NCBI RefSeq assembly: GCF_963576545.1
Contig: NW_026870425.1
Span: 310,001-374,000, forward strand
Direction of reading: 5' to 3'
DNA from: Limanda limanda
Taxonomy: Eukaryota > Chordata > Actinopteri > Pleuronectiformes > Pleuronectidae
Length of the DNA stretch: 64,000 nt
Below, piece by piece: positions 52,701 through 64,000 of this stretch (positions are counted from its first letter, which is position 1; each line of letters starts with the position of its first letter). Below the pieces are notes generated by a model. That model saw only the letters and a program-made list of their open reading frames with translations, did not search any database and was not told where the DNA came from. Position numbers and translations under genes: made by a program.

Positions 52701-55700
52701 CCAATCGATCCGCAGGACCCAAATTAGTCCAGATGCAACCACTTTCCAAGTCTCTCCGACCTTCACAAAAAAAGTTATTCAAGAATATCTCTTTCTCCTA
52801 TGTGCTTTCATCCCTAACCCTAACCCTTCCGAAAGTCGGAGAAGCTCAAGGATGGTACCGATCGATGCGCGCTACCCCATTTAGTGGGGGTAGAGCCTAC
52901 TTGCAAGTCTCTCCGACCTTCACAAAAAAAGTTATTCAAGAATATCTCTTTCTCCTATGTGCTTTCATCCCTAACCCTAACCCTAACCCTTCCGAAAGGC
53001 GGAGAAGCTCAAGGATGGTACCGATAGATGCGCGCTACCCCATTTAGTGGGGGTAGAGCCTACTTGCAAGTCTCTCCGACCTTCACAAAAAACGTTATTC
53101 AAGAATATCTCTTTCTCCTATGTGCTTTCATCCCTAACCCTAACCCTTCCGAAAGTCGGAGAAGCTCAAGGATGGTACCGATCGATGCGCGTTACCCCAT
53201 TTAGTGGGGGTAGAGCCTACTTGCAAGTCTCTCCGACCTTCACAAAAAAAGTTATTCAAGAATATCTCCTCAGATTTGGGGGAATTTCGTCGGTCGACCT
53301 CTTCCAAAGGTCGTACAAGCTCGGGGATGGTACCAATCGATCCGCAGGACCCAAATTAGTCCAGATGCAACCACTTTTCAAGTCTCTCCGACCTTCACAA
53401 AAAAAGTTATTCAAGAATATCTCTTTCTCCTATGTGCTTTCATCCCTAACCCTAACCCTAACCCTTCCGAAAGTCGGAGAAGCTCGGGGATGGTACCGAT
53501 CGATGCGCGCTACCCCATTTAGTGGGGGTAGAGCCTACTTGCAAGTCTCTCCGACCTTCACAAAAAAAGTTATTCAAGAATATCTCCTCAGATTTGGGGG
53601 AATTTCGTCGGTCGACCTCTTCCGAAGGTCGTACAAGCTCGGGGATGGTACCAATCGATCTGCAGGACCCAAATTAGTCCAGATGCAACCACTTTCCAAG
53701 TCTCTCCGACCTTCACAAAAAAAGTTATTCAAGAATATCTCTTTCTCCTATGTGCTTTCATCCCTAACCCTAACCCTAACCCTTCCGAAAGTCGGAGAAG
53801 CTCAAGGATGGTACCGATCGATGCGCGCTACCCCATTTAGTGGGGGTAGAGCCTACTTGCAAGTCTCTCCGACCTTCACAAAAAAAGTTATTCAAGAATA
53901 TCTCCTCAGATTTGGGGGAATTTCGTCGGTCGACCTCTTCCGAAGGTCGTACAAGCTCGGGGATGGTACCAATCGATCCGCAGGACCCAAATTAGTCCAG
54001 ATGCAACCACTTTCCAAGTCTCTCCGACCTTCACAAAAAAAGTTATTCAAGAATATCTCTTTCTCCTATGTGCTTTCATCCCTAACCCTAACCCTAACCC
54101 TTCCGAAAGTCGGAGAAGCTCGGGGATGGTACCGATCGATGCGCGCTACCCCATTTAGTGGGGGTAGAGCCTACTTGCAAGTCTCTCCGACCTTCACAAA
54201 AAAAGTTATTCAAGAATATCTCTTTCTCCTATGTGCTTTCATCCCTAACCCTAACCCTAACCCTTCCGAAAGTCGGAGAAGCTCAAGGATAGTACCGATC
54301 GATGCGCGCTACCCCATTTAGTGGGGGTAAAGCCTACTTGCAAGTCTCTCCGACCTTCACAAAAAAAGTTATTCAAGAATATCTCTTTCTCCTATGTGCT
54401 TTCATCCCTAACCCTAACCCTAACCCTTCCGAAAGTCGGAGCAGCTCGGGGATGGTACCGATCGATGCGCGCTACCCCATTTAGTGGGGGTAGAGCCTAC
54501 TTGCAAGTCTCTCCGACCTTCACAAAAAAAGTTAGTCAAGAATATCTCTTTCTCCTATGTGCTTTCATCCCTAACCCTAACCCTAACCCTTCCGAAAGTC
54601 GGAGAAGCTCAAGGATGGTACCGATCGATGCGCGCTACCCCATTTAGTGGGGGTAGAGCCTACTTTCAGGTCTCTCCGACCTTCACAAAAAAAGTTATTC
54701 AAGAATATCTCTTTCTCCTATGTGCTTTCATCCCTAACCCTAACCCTTCCGAAAGTCGGAGAAGCTCAAGGATGGTACCGATCGATGCGCGCTACCCCAT
54801 TTAGTGGGGGTAGAGCCTACTTGCAAGTCTCTCCGACCTTCACAAAAAAAGTTATTCAAGAATATCTCTTTCTCCTATGTGCTTTCATCCCTAACCCTAA
54901 CCCTAACCCTTCCGAAAGTCGGAGAAGCTCAAGGATGGTACCGATCGATGCGCGCTACCCCATTTAGTGGGGGTAGAGCCTACTTGCAAGTCTCTCCGAC
55001 CTTCACAAAAAAAGTTATTCAAGAATATCTCCTCAGATTTGGGGGAATTTCGTCGGTCGACCTCTTCCGAAGGTCGTACAAGCTCGGGGATGGTACCAAT
55101 CGATCCGCAGGACCCAAATTAGTCCAGATGCAACCACTTTCCAAGTCTCTCCGACCTTCACAAAAAAAGTTATTCAAGAATATCTCTTTCTCCTATGTGC
55201 TTTCATCCCTAACCCTAACCCTAACCCTTCCGAAAGTCGGAGAAGCTCAAGGATGGTACCGATCGATGCGCGCTACCCCATTTAGTGGGGGTAGAGCCTA
55301 CTTGCAAGTCTCTCCGACCTTCACAAAAAAAGTTATTCAAGAATATCTCTTTCTCCTATGTGCCATCATCCCTAACCCTAACCCTAACCCTTCCGAAAGT
55401 CGGAGAAGCTCGGGGATGGTACCGATCGATGCGCGCTACCCCATTTAGTGGGGGTAGAGCCTACTTGCAAGTCTCTCCGACCTTCACAAAAAAAGTTATT
55501 CAAGAATATCTCTTTCTCCTATGTGCTTTCATCCCTAACCCTAACCCTAACCCTTCCGAAAGTCGGAGAAGCTCAAGGATGGTACCGATCGATGCGCGCT
55601 ACCCCATTTAGTGGGGGTAGAGCCTACTTGCAAGTCTCTCCGACCTTCACAAAAAAAGTTATTCAAGAATATCTCTTTCTCCTATGTGCTTTCATCCCTA

Positions 55701-55936
55701 ACCCTAACCCTAACCCTTCCGAAAGTCGGAGAAGCTCGGGGATGGTACCGATCGATGCGCGCTACCCCATTTAGTGGGGGTAGAGCCTACTTGCAAGTCT
55801 CTCCGACCTTCACAAAAAAAGTTATTCAAGAATATCTCTTTCTCCTATGTGCTTTCATCCCTAACCCTAACCCTAACCCTTCCGAAAGTCGGAGAAGCTC
55901 GGGGATGGTACCGATAGATGCGCGCTACCCCATTTA
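49704..55936 (+). repeat. 6.24-kb tandem duplication, second copy (6233 bp)
   Basis: Same order as 43465-49703. It is 6 bp shorter because one tract (just before 54804) has two CCCTAA instead of three. Other differences noticed are ATCTGCAG at 50318, A at 51357 and A at 55916. The junction at 49704 joins an ordinary GGGG-form A to the AAAAAACG A2, which elsewhere almost always follows a GGCGG A. Confidence 0.9.
51779..53046 (+). repeat. 1268-bp higher-order unit, copy 5
   Basis: Counterpart of copy 4 at an offset of 6239 bp, with the same private variants. Confidence 0.88.
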
Positions 55937-57204
55937 GTGGGGGTAGAGCCTACTTGCAAGTCTCTCCGACCTTCACAAAAAACGTTATTCAAGAATATCT
56001 CTTTCTCCTATGTGCTTTCATCCCTAACCCTAACCCTTCCGAAAGTCGGAGAAGCTCAAGGATGGTACCGATCGATGCGCGTTACCCCATTTAGTGGGGG
56101 TAGAGCCTACTTGCAAGTCTCTCCGACCTTCACAAAAAAAGTTATTCAAGAATATCTCCTCAGATTTGGGGGAATTTCGTCGGTCGACCTCTTCCAAAGG
56201 TCGTACAAGCTCGGGGATGGTACCAATCGATCCGCAGGACCCAAATTAGTCCAGATGCAACCACTTTTCAAGTCTCTCCGACCTTCACAAAAAAAGTTAT
56301 TCAAGAATATCTCTTTCTCCTATGTGCTTTCATCCCTAACCCTAACCCTAACCCTTCCGAAAGTCGGAGAAGCTCGGGGATGGTACCGATCGATGCGCGC
56401 TACCCCATTTAGTGGGGGTAGAGCCTACTTGCAAGTCTCTCCGACCTTCACAAAAAAAGTTATTCAAGAATATCTCCTCAGATTTGGGGGAATTTCGTCG
56501 GTCGACCTCTTCCGAAGGTCGTACAAGCTCGGGGATGGTACCAATCGATCTGCAGGACCCAAATTAGTCCAGATGCAACCACTTTCCAAGTCTCTCCGAC
56601 CTTCACAAAAAAAGTTATTCAAGAATATCTCTTTCTCCTATGTGCTTTCATCCCTAACCCTAACCCTAACCCTTCCGAAAGTCGGAGAAGCTCAAGGATG
56701 GTACCGATCGTTGCGCGCTACCCCATTTAGTGGGGGTAGAGCCTACTTGCAAGTCTCTCCGACCTTCACAAAAAAAGTTATTCAAGAATATCTCCTCAGA
56801 TTTGGGGGAATTTCGTCGGTCGACCTCTTCCGAAGGTCGTACAAGCTCGGGGATGGTACCAATCGATCCGCAGGACCCAAATTAGTCCAGATGCAACCAC
56901 TTTCCAAGTCTCTCCGACCTTCACAAAAAAAGTTATTCAAGAATATCTCTTTCTCCTATGTGCTTTCATCCCTAACCCTAACCCTTCCGAAAGTCGGAGA
57001 AGCTCAAGGATGGTACCGATCGATGCGCGCTACCCCATTTAGTGGGGGTAGAGCCTACTTGCAAGTCTCTCCGACCTTCACAAAAAAAGTTATTCAAGAA
57101 TATCTCTTTCTCCTATGTGCTTTCATCCCTAACCCTAACCCTAACCCTTCCGAAAGGCGGAGAAGCTCAAGGATGGTACCGATAGATGCGCGCTACCCCA
57201 TTTA
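55937..57204 (+). repeat. 1268-bp higher-order unit, copy 6
   Basis: Same order as the others, with ATCTGCAG in the second B and GATCGTTGCG in the next A. The A before it has GATAGATG but not GGCGG, so the two linked markers are separated here. Confidence 0.88.
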
Positions 57205-59605
57205 GTGGGGGTAGAGCCTACTTGCAAGTCTCTCCGACCTTCACAAAAAACGTTATTCAAGAATATCTCTTTCTCCTATGTGCTTTCATCCCTAACCCTA
57301 ACCCTTCCGAAAGTCGGAGAAGCTCAAGGATGGTACCGATCGATGCGCGTTACCCCATTTAGTGGGGGTAGAGCCTACTTGCAAGTCTCTCCGACCTTCA
57401 CAAAAAAAGTTATTCAAGAATATCTCCTCAGATTTGGGGGAATTTCGTCGGTCGACCTCTTCCAAAGGTCGTACAAGCTCGGGGATGGTACCAATCGATC
57501 CGCAGGACCCAAATTAGTCCAGATGCAACCACTTTTCAAGTCTCTCCGACCTTCACAAAAAAAGTTATTCAAGAATATCTCTTTCTCCTATGTGCTTTCA
57601 TCCCTAACCCTAACCCTAACCCTTCCGAAAGTCGGAGAAGCTCGGGGATGGTACCGATCGATGCGCGCTACCCCATTTAGTGGGGGTAGAGCCTACTTGC
57701 AAGTCTCTCCGACCTTCACAAAAAAAGTTATTCAAGAATATCTCCTCAGATTTGGGGGAATTTCGTCGGTCGACCTCTTCCGAAGGTCGTACAAGCTCGG
57801 GGATGGTACCAATCGATCCGCAGGACCCAAATTAGTCCAGATGCAACCACTTTCCAAGTCTCTCCGACCTTCACAAAAAAAGTTATTCAAGAATATCTCT
57901 TTCTCCTATGTGCTTTCATCCCTAACCCTAACCCTAACCCTTCCGAAAGTCGGAGAAGCTCAAGGATGGTACCGATCGATGCGCGCTACCACATTTAGTG
58001 GGGGTAGAGCCTACTTGCAAGTCTCTCCGACCTTCACAAAAAAAGTTATTCAAGAATATCTCCTCAGATTTGGGGGAATTTCGTCGGTCGACCTCTTCCG
58101 AAGGTCGTACAAGCTCGGGGATGGTACCAATCGATCCGCAGGACCCAAATTAGTCCAGATGCAACCACTTTCCAAGTCTCTCCGACCTTCACAAAAAAAG
58201 TTATTCAAGAATATCTCTTTCTCCTATGTGCTTTCATCCCTAACCCTAACCCTAACCCTTCCGAAAGTCGGAGAAGCTCGGGGATGGTACCGATCGATGC
58301 GCGCTACCCCATTTAGTGGGGGTAGAGCCTACTTGCAAGTCTCTCCGACCTTCACAAAAAAAGTTATTCAAGAATATCTCTTTCTCCTATGTGCTTTCAT
58401 CCCTAACCCTAACCCTAACCCTTCCGAAAGTCGGAGAAGCTCGGGGATGGTACCGATCGATGCGCGCTACCCCATTTAGTGGGGGTAGAGCCTACTTGCA
58501 AGTCTCTCCGACCTTCACAAAAAAAGTTATTCAAGAATATCTCTTTCTCCTATGTGCTTTCATCCCTAACCCTAACCCTAACCCTTCCGAAAGTCGGAGA
58601 AGCTCGGGGATGGTACCGATCGATGCGCGCTACCCCATTTAGTGGGGGTAGAGCCTACTTGCAAGTCTCTCCGACCTTCACAAAAAAAGTTATTCAAGAA
58701 TATCTCTTTCTCCTATGTGCTTTCATCCCTAACCCTAACCCTAACCCTTCCGAAAGTCGGAGAAGCTCGGGGATGGTACCGATCGATGCGCGCTACCCCA
58801 TTTAGTGGGGGTAGAGCCTACTTGCAAGTCTCTCCGACCTTCACAAAAAAAGTTATTCAAGAATATCTCTTTCTCCTATGTGCTTTCATCCCTAACCCTA
58901 ACCCTAACCCTTCCGAAAGTCGGAGAAGCTCAAGGATGGTACCGATCGATGCGCGCTACCCCATTTAGTGGGGGTAGAGCCTACTTGCAAGTCTCTCCGA
59001 CCTTCACAAAAAAAGTTATTCAAGAATATCTCTTTCTCCTATGTGCTTTCATCCCTAACCCTAACCCTAACCCTTCCGAAAGTCGGAGAAGCTCAAGGAT
59101 GGTACCGATCGATGCGCGCTACCCCATTTAGTGGGGGTAGAGCCTACTTGCAAGTCTCTCCGACCTTCACAAAAAAAGTTATTTAAGAATATCTCCTCAG
59201 ATTTGGGGGAATTTCGTCGGTCGACCTCTTCCGAAGGTCGTACAAGCTCGGGGATGGTACCAATCGATCCGCAGGACCCAAATTAGTCCAGATGCAACCA
59301 CTTTCCAAGTCTCTCCGACCTTCACAAAAAAAGTTATTCAAGAATATCTCTTTCTCCTATGTGCTTTCATCCCTAACCCTAACCCTTCCGAAAGTCGGAG
59401 AAGCTCAAGGATGGTACCGATCGATGCGCGCTACCCCATTTAGTGGGGGTAGAGCCTACTTGCAAGTCTCTCCGACCTTCACAAAAAAAGTTATTCAAGA
59501 ATATCTCTTTCTCCTATGTGCTTTCATCCCTAACCCTAACCCTAACCCTTCCGAAAGGCGGAGAAGCTCAAGGATGGTACCGATAGATGCGCGCTACCCC
59601 ATTTA
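57205..59605 (+). repeat. Right-end unit, copy 1 (2401 bp)
   Basis: Order: A2 (AAAAAACG), B, A, B, A (CTACCACATTT), B, six A, B (preceded by GTTATTTAAG), A2, A (GGCGG/GATAGATG). It is the ancestor-like form of the next two units. Confidence 0.85.
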
Positions 59606-61688
59606 GTGGGGGTAGAGCCTACTTGCAAGTCTCTCCGACCTTCACAAAAAACGTTATTCAAGAATATCTCTTTCTCCTATGTGCTTTCATCCCTAACCCT
59701 AACCCTTCCGAAAGTCGGAGAAGCTCAAGGATGGTACCGATCGATGCGCGTTACCCCATTTAGTGGGGGTAGAGCCTACTTGCAAGTCTCTCCGACCTTC
59801 ACAAAAAAAGTTATTCAAGAATATCTCCTCAGATTTGGGGGAATTTCGTCGGTCGACCTCTTCCAAAGGTCGTACAAGCTCGGGGATGGTACCAATCGAT
59901 CCGCAGGACCCAAATTAGTCCAGATGCAACCACTTTTCAAGTCTCTCCGACCTTCACAAAAAAAGTTATTCAAGAATATTTCTTTCTCCTATGTGCTTTC
60001 ATCCCTAACCCTAACCCTAACCCTTCCGAAAGTCGGAGAAGCTCGGGGATGGTACCGATCGATGCGCGCTACCCCATTTAGTGGGGGTAGAGCCTACTTG
60101 CAAGTCTCTCCGACCTTCACAAAAAAAGTTATTCAAGAATATCTCCTCAGATTTGGGGGAATTTCGTCGGTCGACCTCTTCCGAAGGTCGTACAAGCTCG
60201 GGGATGGTACCAATCGATCCGCAGGACCCAAATTAGTCCAGATGCAACCACTTTCCAAGTCTCTCCGACCTTCACAAAAAAAGTTATTCAAGAATATCTC
60301 TTTCTCCTATGTGCTTTCATCCCTAACCCTAACCCTAACCCTTCCGAAAGTCGGAGAAGCTCAAGGATGGTACTGATCGATGCGCGCTACCACATTTAGT
60401 GGGGGTAGAGCCTACTTGCAAGTCTCTCCGACCTTCACAAAAAAAGTTATTCAAGAATATCTCTTTCTCCTATGTGCTTTCATCCCTAACCCTAACCCTA
60501 ACCCTTCCGAAAGTCGGAGAAGCTCGGGGATGGTACCGATCGATGCGCGCTACCCCATTTAGTGGGGGTAGAGCCTACTTGCAAGTCTCTCCGACCTTCA
60601 CAAAAAAAGTTATTCAAGAATATCTCTTTCTCCTATGTGCTTTCATCCCTAACCCTAACCCTAACCCTTCCGAAAGTCGGAGAAGCTCGGGGATGGTACC
60701 GATCGATGCGCGCTACCCCATTTAGTGGGGGTAGAGCCTACTTGCAAGTCTCTCCGACCTTCACAAAAAAAGTTATTCAAGAATATCTCTTTCTCCTATG
60801 TGCTTTCATCCCTAACCCTAACCCTAACCCTTCCGAAAGTCGGAGAAGCTCGGGGATGGTACCGATCGATGCGCGCTACCCCATTTAGTGGGGGTAGAGC
60901 CTACTTGCAAGTCTCTCCGACCTTCACAAAAAAAGTTATTCAAGAATATCTCTTTCTCCTATGTGCTTTCATCCCTAACCCTAACCCTAACCCTTCCGAA
61001 AGTCGGAGAAGCTCAAGGATGGTACCGATCGATGCGCGCTACCCCATTTAGTGGGGGTAGAGCCTACTTGCAAGTCTCTCCGACCTTCACAAAAAAAGTT
61101 ATTCAAGAATATCTCTTTCTCCTATGTGCTTTCATCCCTAACCCTAACCCTAACCCTTCCGAAAGTCGGAGAAGCTCAAGGATGGTACCGATCGATGCGC
61201 GCTACCCCATTTAGTGGGGGTAGAGCCTACTTGCAAGTCTCTCCGACCTTCACAAAAAAAGTTATTTAAGAATATCTCCTCAGATTTGGGGGAATTTCGT
61301 CGGTCGACCTCTTCCGAAGGTCGTACAAGCTCGGGGATGGTACCAATCGATCCGCAGGACCCAAATTAGTCCAGATGCAACCACTTTCCAAGTCTCTCCG
61401 ACCTTCACAAAAAAAGTTATTCAAGAATATCTCTTTCTCCTATGTGCTTTCATCCCTAACCCTAACCCTTCCGAAAGTCGGAGAAGCTCAAGGATGGTAC
61501 CGATCGATGCGCGCTACCCCATTTAGTGGGGGTAGAGCCTACTTGCAAGTCTCTCCGACCTTCACAAAAAAAGTTATTCAAGAATATCTCTTTCTCCTAT
61601 GTGCTTTCATCCCTAACCCTAACCCTAACCCTTCCGAAAGGCGGAGAAGCTCAAGGATGGTACCGATAGATGCGCGCTACCCCATTTA
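59606..61688 (+). repeat. Right-end unit, copy 2 (2083 bp)
   Basis: Same frame as 57205-59605, but without one B (155 bp) and one A (163 bp). It has two new variants shared with copy 3: GAATATTTCTTTC (near 59979) and GGTACTGATCG (60374), the latter in the same A as CTACCACATTT. Confidence 0.85.
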
Positions 61689-63926
61689 GTGGGGGTAGAG
61701 CCTACTTGCAAGTCTCTCCGACCTTCACAAAAAACGTTATTCAAGAATATCTCTTTCTCCTATGTGCTTTCATCCCTAACCCTAACCCTTCCGAAAGTCG
61801 GAGAAGCTCAAGGATGGTACCGATCGATGCGCGTTACCCCATTTAGTGGGGGTAGAGCCTACTTGCAAGTCTCTCCGACCTTCACAAAAAAAGTTATTCA
61901 AGAATATCTCCTCAGATTTGGGGGAATTTCGTCGGTCGACCTCTTCCAAAGGTCGTACAAGCTCGGGGATGGTACCAATCGATCCGCAGGACCCAAATTA
62001 GTCCAGATGCAACCACTTTTCAAGTCTCTCCGACCTTCACAAAAAAAGTTATTCAAGAATATTTCTTTCTCCTATGTGCTTTCATCCCTAACCCTAACCC
62101 TAACCCTTCCGAAAGTCGGAGAAGCTCGGGGATGGTACCGATCGATGCGCGCTACCCCATTTAGTGGGGGTAGAGCCTACTTGCAAGTCTCTCCGACCTT
62201 CACAAAAAAAGTTATTCAAGAATATCTCCTCAGATTTGGGGGAATTTCGTCGGTCGACCTCTTCCGAAGGTCGTACAAGCTCGGGGATGGTACCAATCGA
62301 TCCGCAGGACCCAAATTAGTCCAGATGCAACCACTTTCCAAGTCTCTCCGACCTTCACAAAAAAAGTTATTCAAGAATATCTCTTTCTCCTATGTGCTTT
62401 CATCCCTAACCCTAACCCTAACCCTTCCGAAAGTCGGAGAAGCTCAAGGATGGTACTGATCGATGCGCGCTACCACATTTAGTGGGGGTAGAGCCTACTT
62501 GCAAGTCTCTCCGACCTTCACAAAAAAAGTTATTCAAGAATATCTCCTCAGATTTGGGGGAATTTCGTCGGTCGACCTCTTCCGAAGGTCGTACAAGCTC
62601 GGGGATGGTACCAATCGATCCGCAGGACCTAAATTAGTCCAGATGCAACCACTTTCCAAGTCTCTCCGACCTTCACAAAAAAAGTTATTCAAGAATATCT
62701 CTTTCTCCTATGTGCTTTCATCCCTAACCCTAACCCTAACCCTTCCGAAAGTCGGAGAAGCTCGGGGATGGTACCGATCGATGCGCGCTACCCCATTTAG
62801 TGGGGGTAGAGCCTACTTGCAAGTCTCTCCGACCTTCACAAAAAAAGTTATTCAAGAATATCTCTTTCTCCTATGTGCTTTCATCCCTAACCCTAACCCT
62901 AACCCTTCCGAAAGTCGGAGAAGCTCGGGGATGGTACCGATCGATGCGCGCTACCCCATTTAGTGGGGGTAGAGCCTACTTGCAAGTCTCTCCGACCTTC
63001 ACAAAAAAAGTTATTCAAGAATATCTCTTTCTCCTATGTGCTTTCATCCCTAACCCTAACCCTAACCCTTCCGAAAGTCGGAGAAGCTCGGGGATGGTAC
63101 CGATCGATGCGCGCTACCCCATTTAGTGGGGGTAGAGCCTACTTGCAAGTCTCTCCGACCTTCACAAAAAAAGTTATTCAAGAATATCTCTTTCTCCTAT
63201 GTGCTTTCATCCCTAACCCTAACCCTAACCCTTCCGAAAGTCGGAGAAGCTCAAGGATGGTACCGATCGATGCGCGCTACCCCATTTAGTGGGGGTAGAG
63301 CCTACTTGCAAGTCTCTCCGACCTTCACAAAAAAAGTTATTCAAGAATATCTCTTTCTCCTATGTGCTTTCATCCCTAACCCTAACCCTAACCCTTCCGA
63401 AAGTCGGAGAAGCTCAAGGATGGTACCGATCGATGCGCGCTACCCCATTTAGTGGGGGTAGAGCCTACTTGCAAGTCTCTCCGACCTTCACAAAAAAAGT
63501 TATTTAAGAATATCTCCTCAGATTTGGGGGAATTTCGTCGGTCGACCTCTTCCGAAGGTCGTACAAGCTCGGGGATGGTACCAATCGATCCGCAGGACCC
63601 AAATTAGTCCAGATGCAACCACTTTCCAAGTCTCTCCGACCTTCACAAAAAAAGTTATTCAAGAATATCTCTTTCTCCTATGTGCTTTCATCCCTAACCC
63701 TAACCCTTCCGAAAGTCGGAGAAGCTCAAGGATGGTACCGATCGATGCGCGCTACCCCATTTAGTGGGGGTAGAGCCTACTTGCAAGTCTCTCCGACCTT
63801 CACAAAAAAAGTTATTCAAGAATATCTCTTTCTCCTATGTGCTTTCATCCCTAACCCTAACCCTAACCCTTCCGAAAGGCGGAGAAGCTCAAGGATGGTA
63901 CCGATAGATGCGCGCTACCCCATTTA
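61689..63926 (+). repeat. Right-end unit, copy 3 (2238 bp)
   Basis: It has the same variants as copy 2 but keeps the B after the GGTACTGATCG unit, so it is exactly 155 bp longer. A private change GGACCTAAAT occurs near 62630. Confidence 0.85.
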
Positions 63927-63947
63927 GTGGGGGTAGAGCCTACTTGC

Positions 63948-64000
63948 AAGTCTCTCCGACCTTCACAAAAAACGTTATTCAAGAATATCTCTTTCTCCTA
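63948..64000 (+). repeat. Partial A monomer cut by the window edge
   Basis: It starts at AAGTCTCTCC and carries AAAAAACGTT, so it is the first A2-type unit of another region II module. The window ends before its telomeric tract. Confidence 0.93.

Larger units (their letters stand above)
1..64000 (+). repeat. Composite satellite array with embedded telomere-type repeats
   Basis: The entire window is a head-to-tail tandem array of two related monomers, A (163 bp, with 157- and 169-bp variants) and B (155 bp). Parsing by the positions of the A-specific block GTGGGGGTAG gives 291 complete A, 108 complete B and a partial unit at each edge, and the lengths add up exactly to the window. All units have one orientation. 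B is never next to another B, while A occurs in runs of one to seven. No stretch of unique DNA interrupts the array, so it extends beyond both edges. Nearly every unit contains GGTACC (KpnI) and ATCGAT (ClaI), so digestion should give a ladder near 155-169 bp. The array is non-coding as far as I can see. Location in a subtelomere or heterochromatic block is inference. Confidence 0.98.
32470..64000 (+). repeat. Region II higher-order family
   Basis: It is recognised by linked variants in neighbouring monomers. An A with GAAAGGCGGAG and GATAGATG (15 copies) is followed at once by an A2 with AAAAAACGTT (17 copies). Next come a B with CTTCCAAAGG and CACTTTTC, then an A of the GGGG form. None of the GGCGG, GATAGATG or AAAAAACG variants occurs in region I. 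Unlike region I, an A after B is often of the CTCAAGG form and often has two telomeric units. Confidence 0.88.

Noticed and set aside
43465..55936. Assembly error as the cause of the large tandem duplication
   Set aside because: It cannot be excluded without reads. The two copies differ at several bases and by one telomeric unit, which argues against a simple duplicated contig piece.
1..64000. CRISPR array
   Set aside because: The repeat is a contiguous 155-169-bp satellite. The segments between shared blocks are also repeats, not unique spacers, and there are no cas genes.
1..64000. Transposon or retroelement origin
   Set aside because: I found no terminal repeats with target duplications, no transposase or reverse transcriptase, and no poly-A tail. 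The A7 run is internal and present in every unit.
1..64000. rRNA, tRNA or other known RNA gene
   Set aside because: Nothing in A or B resembles a tRNA fold or rRNA sequence I recognise. The hairpins are short and simple.

Overview
The whole window (1-64000) is one uninterrupted, head-to-tail satellite DNA array. I see no protein gene, RNA gene, transposon, CRISPR array or unique sequence. The array is built from two related monomers, both on the + strand throughout. Monomer A is 163 bp (about 47% GC) and carries a short tract of perfect telomere-type repeat, usually three CCCTAA units plus a closing CCCT. Monomer B is 155 bp (about 48% GC), shares two blocks with A, and has unrelated non-telomeric sequence where A carries the tract. 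My hand parse is a partial B (1-34), 291 complete A, 108 complete B and a partial A (63948-64000); these lengths sum exactly to 64000 bp. The A units have three tract sizes: 238 with three CCCTAA (163 bp), 48 with two (157 bp) and 5 with four (169 bp). That is about 830 CCCTAA units in interstitial position.

The organism must be a eukaryote, most simply one whose telomere is (TTAGGG)n, which includes vertebrates and many other animals, many fungi, trypanosomatids and some plants and algae. The sequence alone does not narrow this further. The setting is probably subtelomeric, pericentromeric or other heterochromatin. The C-rich strand is the + strand, which is the orientation expected near the left end of a chromosome.

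Layout. Region I (1 to about 29.1 kb) is a mosaic of higher-order modules. Four begin right after a rare four-unit A monomer (501, 3715, 8373, 11905) and a fifth start lies at 21696. Region I contains a 1445-bp tandem pair, a 5.94-kb block repeated 13,323 bp away, and a 1.93-kb module in three full copies and one partial copy. A transition zone (29.1-32.5 kb) has long runs of A. Region II (32.5-64 kb) is a different higher-order family. It is marked by linked point variants in adjacent monomers, six copies of a 1268-bp eight-monomer unit, a 6.24-kb tandem duplication (43465-55936), and three 2.1-2.4-kb units up to the right edge.

There are no genes to work together. What the window shows is satellite evolution: exact unit gains and losses, nested tandem duplications, diagnostic variants reshuffled among modules, and telomeric tracts that stay almost perfect while changing by whole 6-bp units. 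Open reading frames of up to 530 codons occur only because an A+B dimer is 318 bp, a multiple of three.
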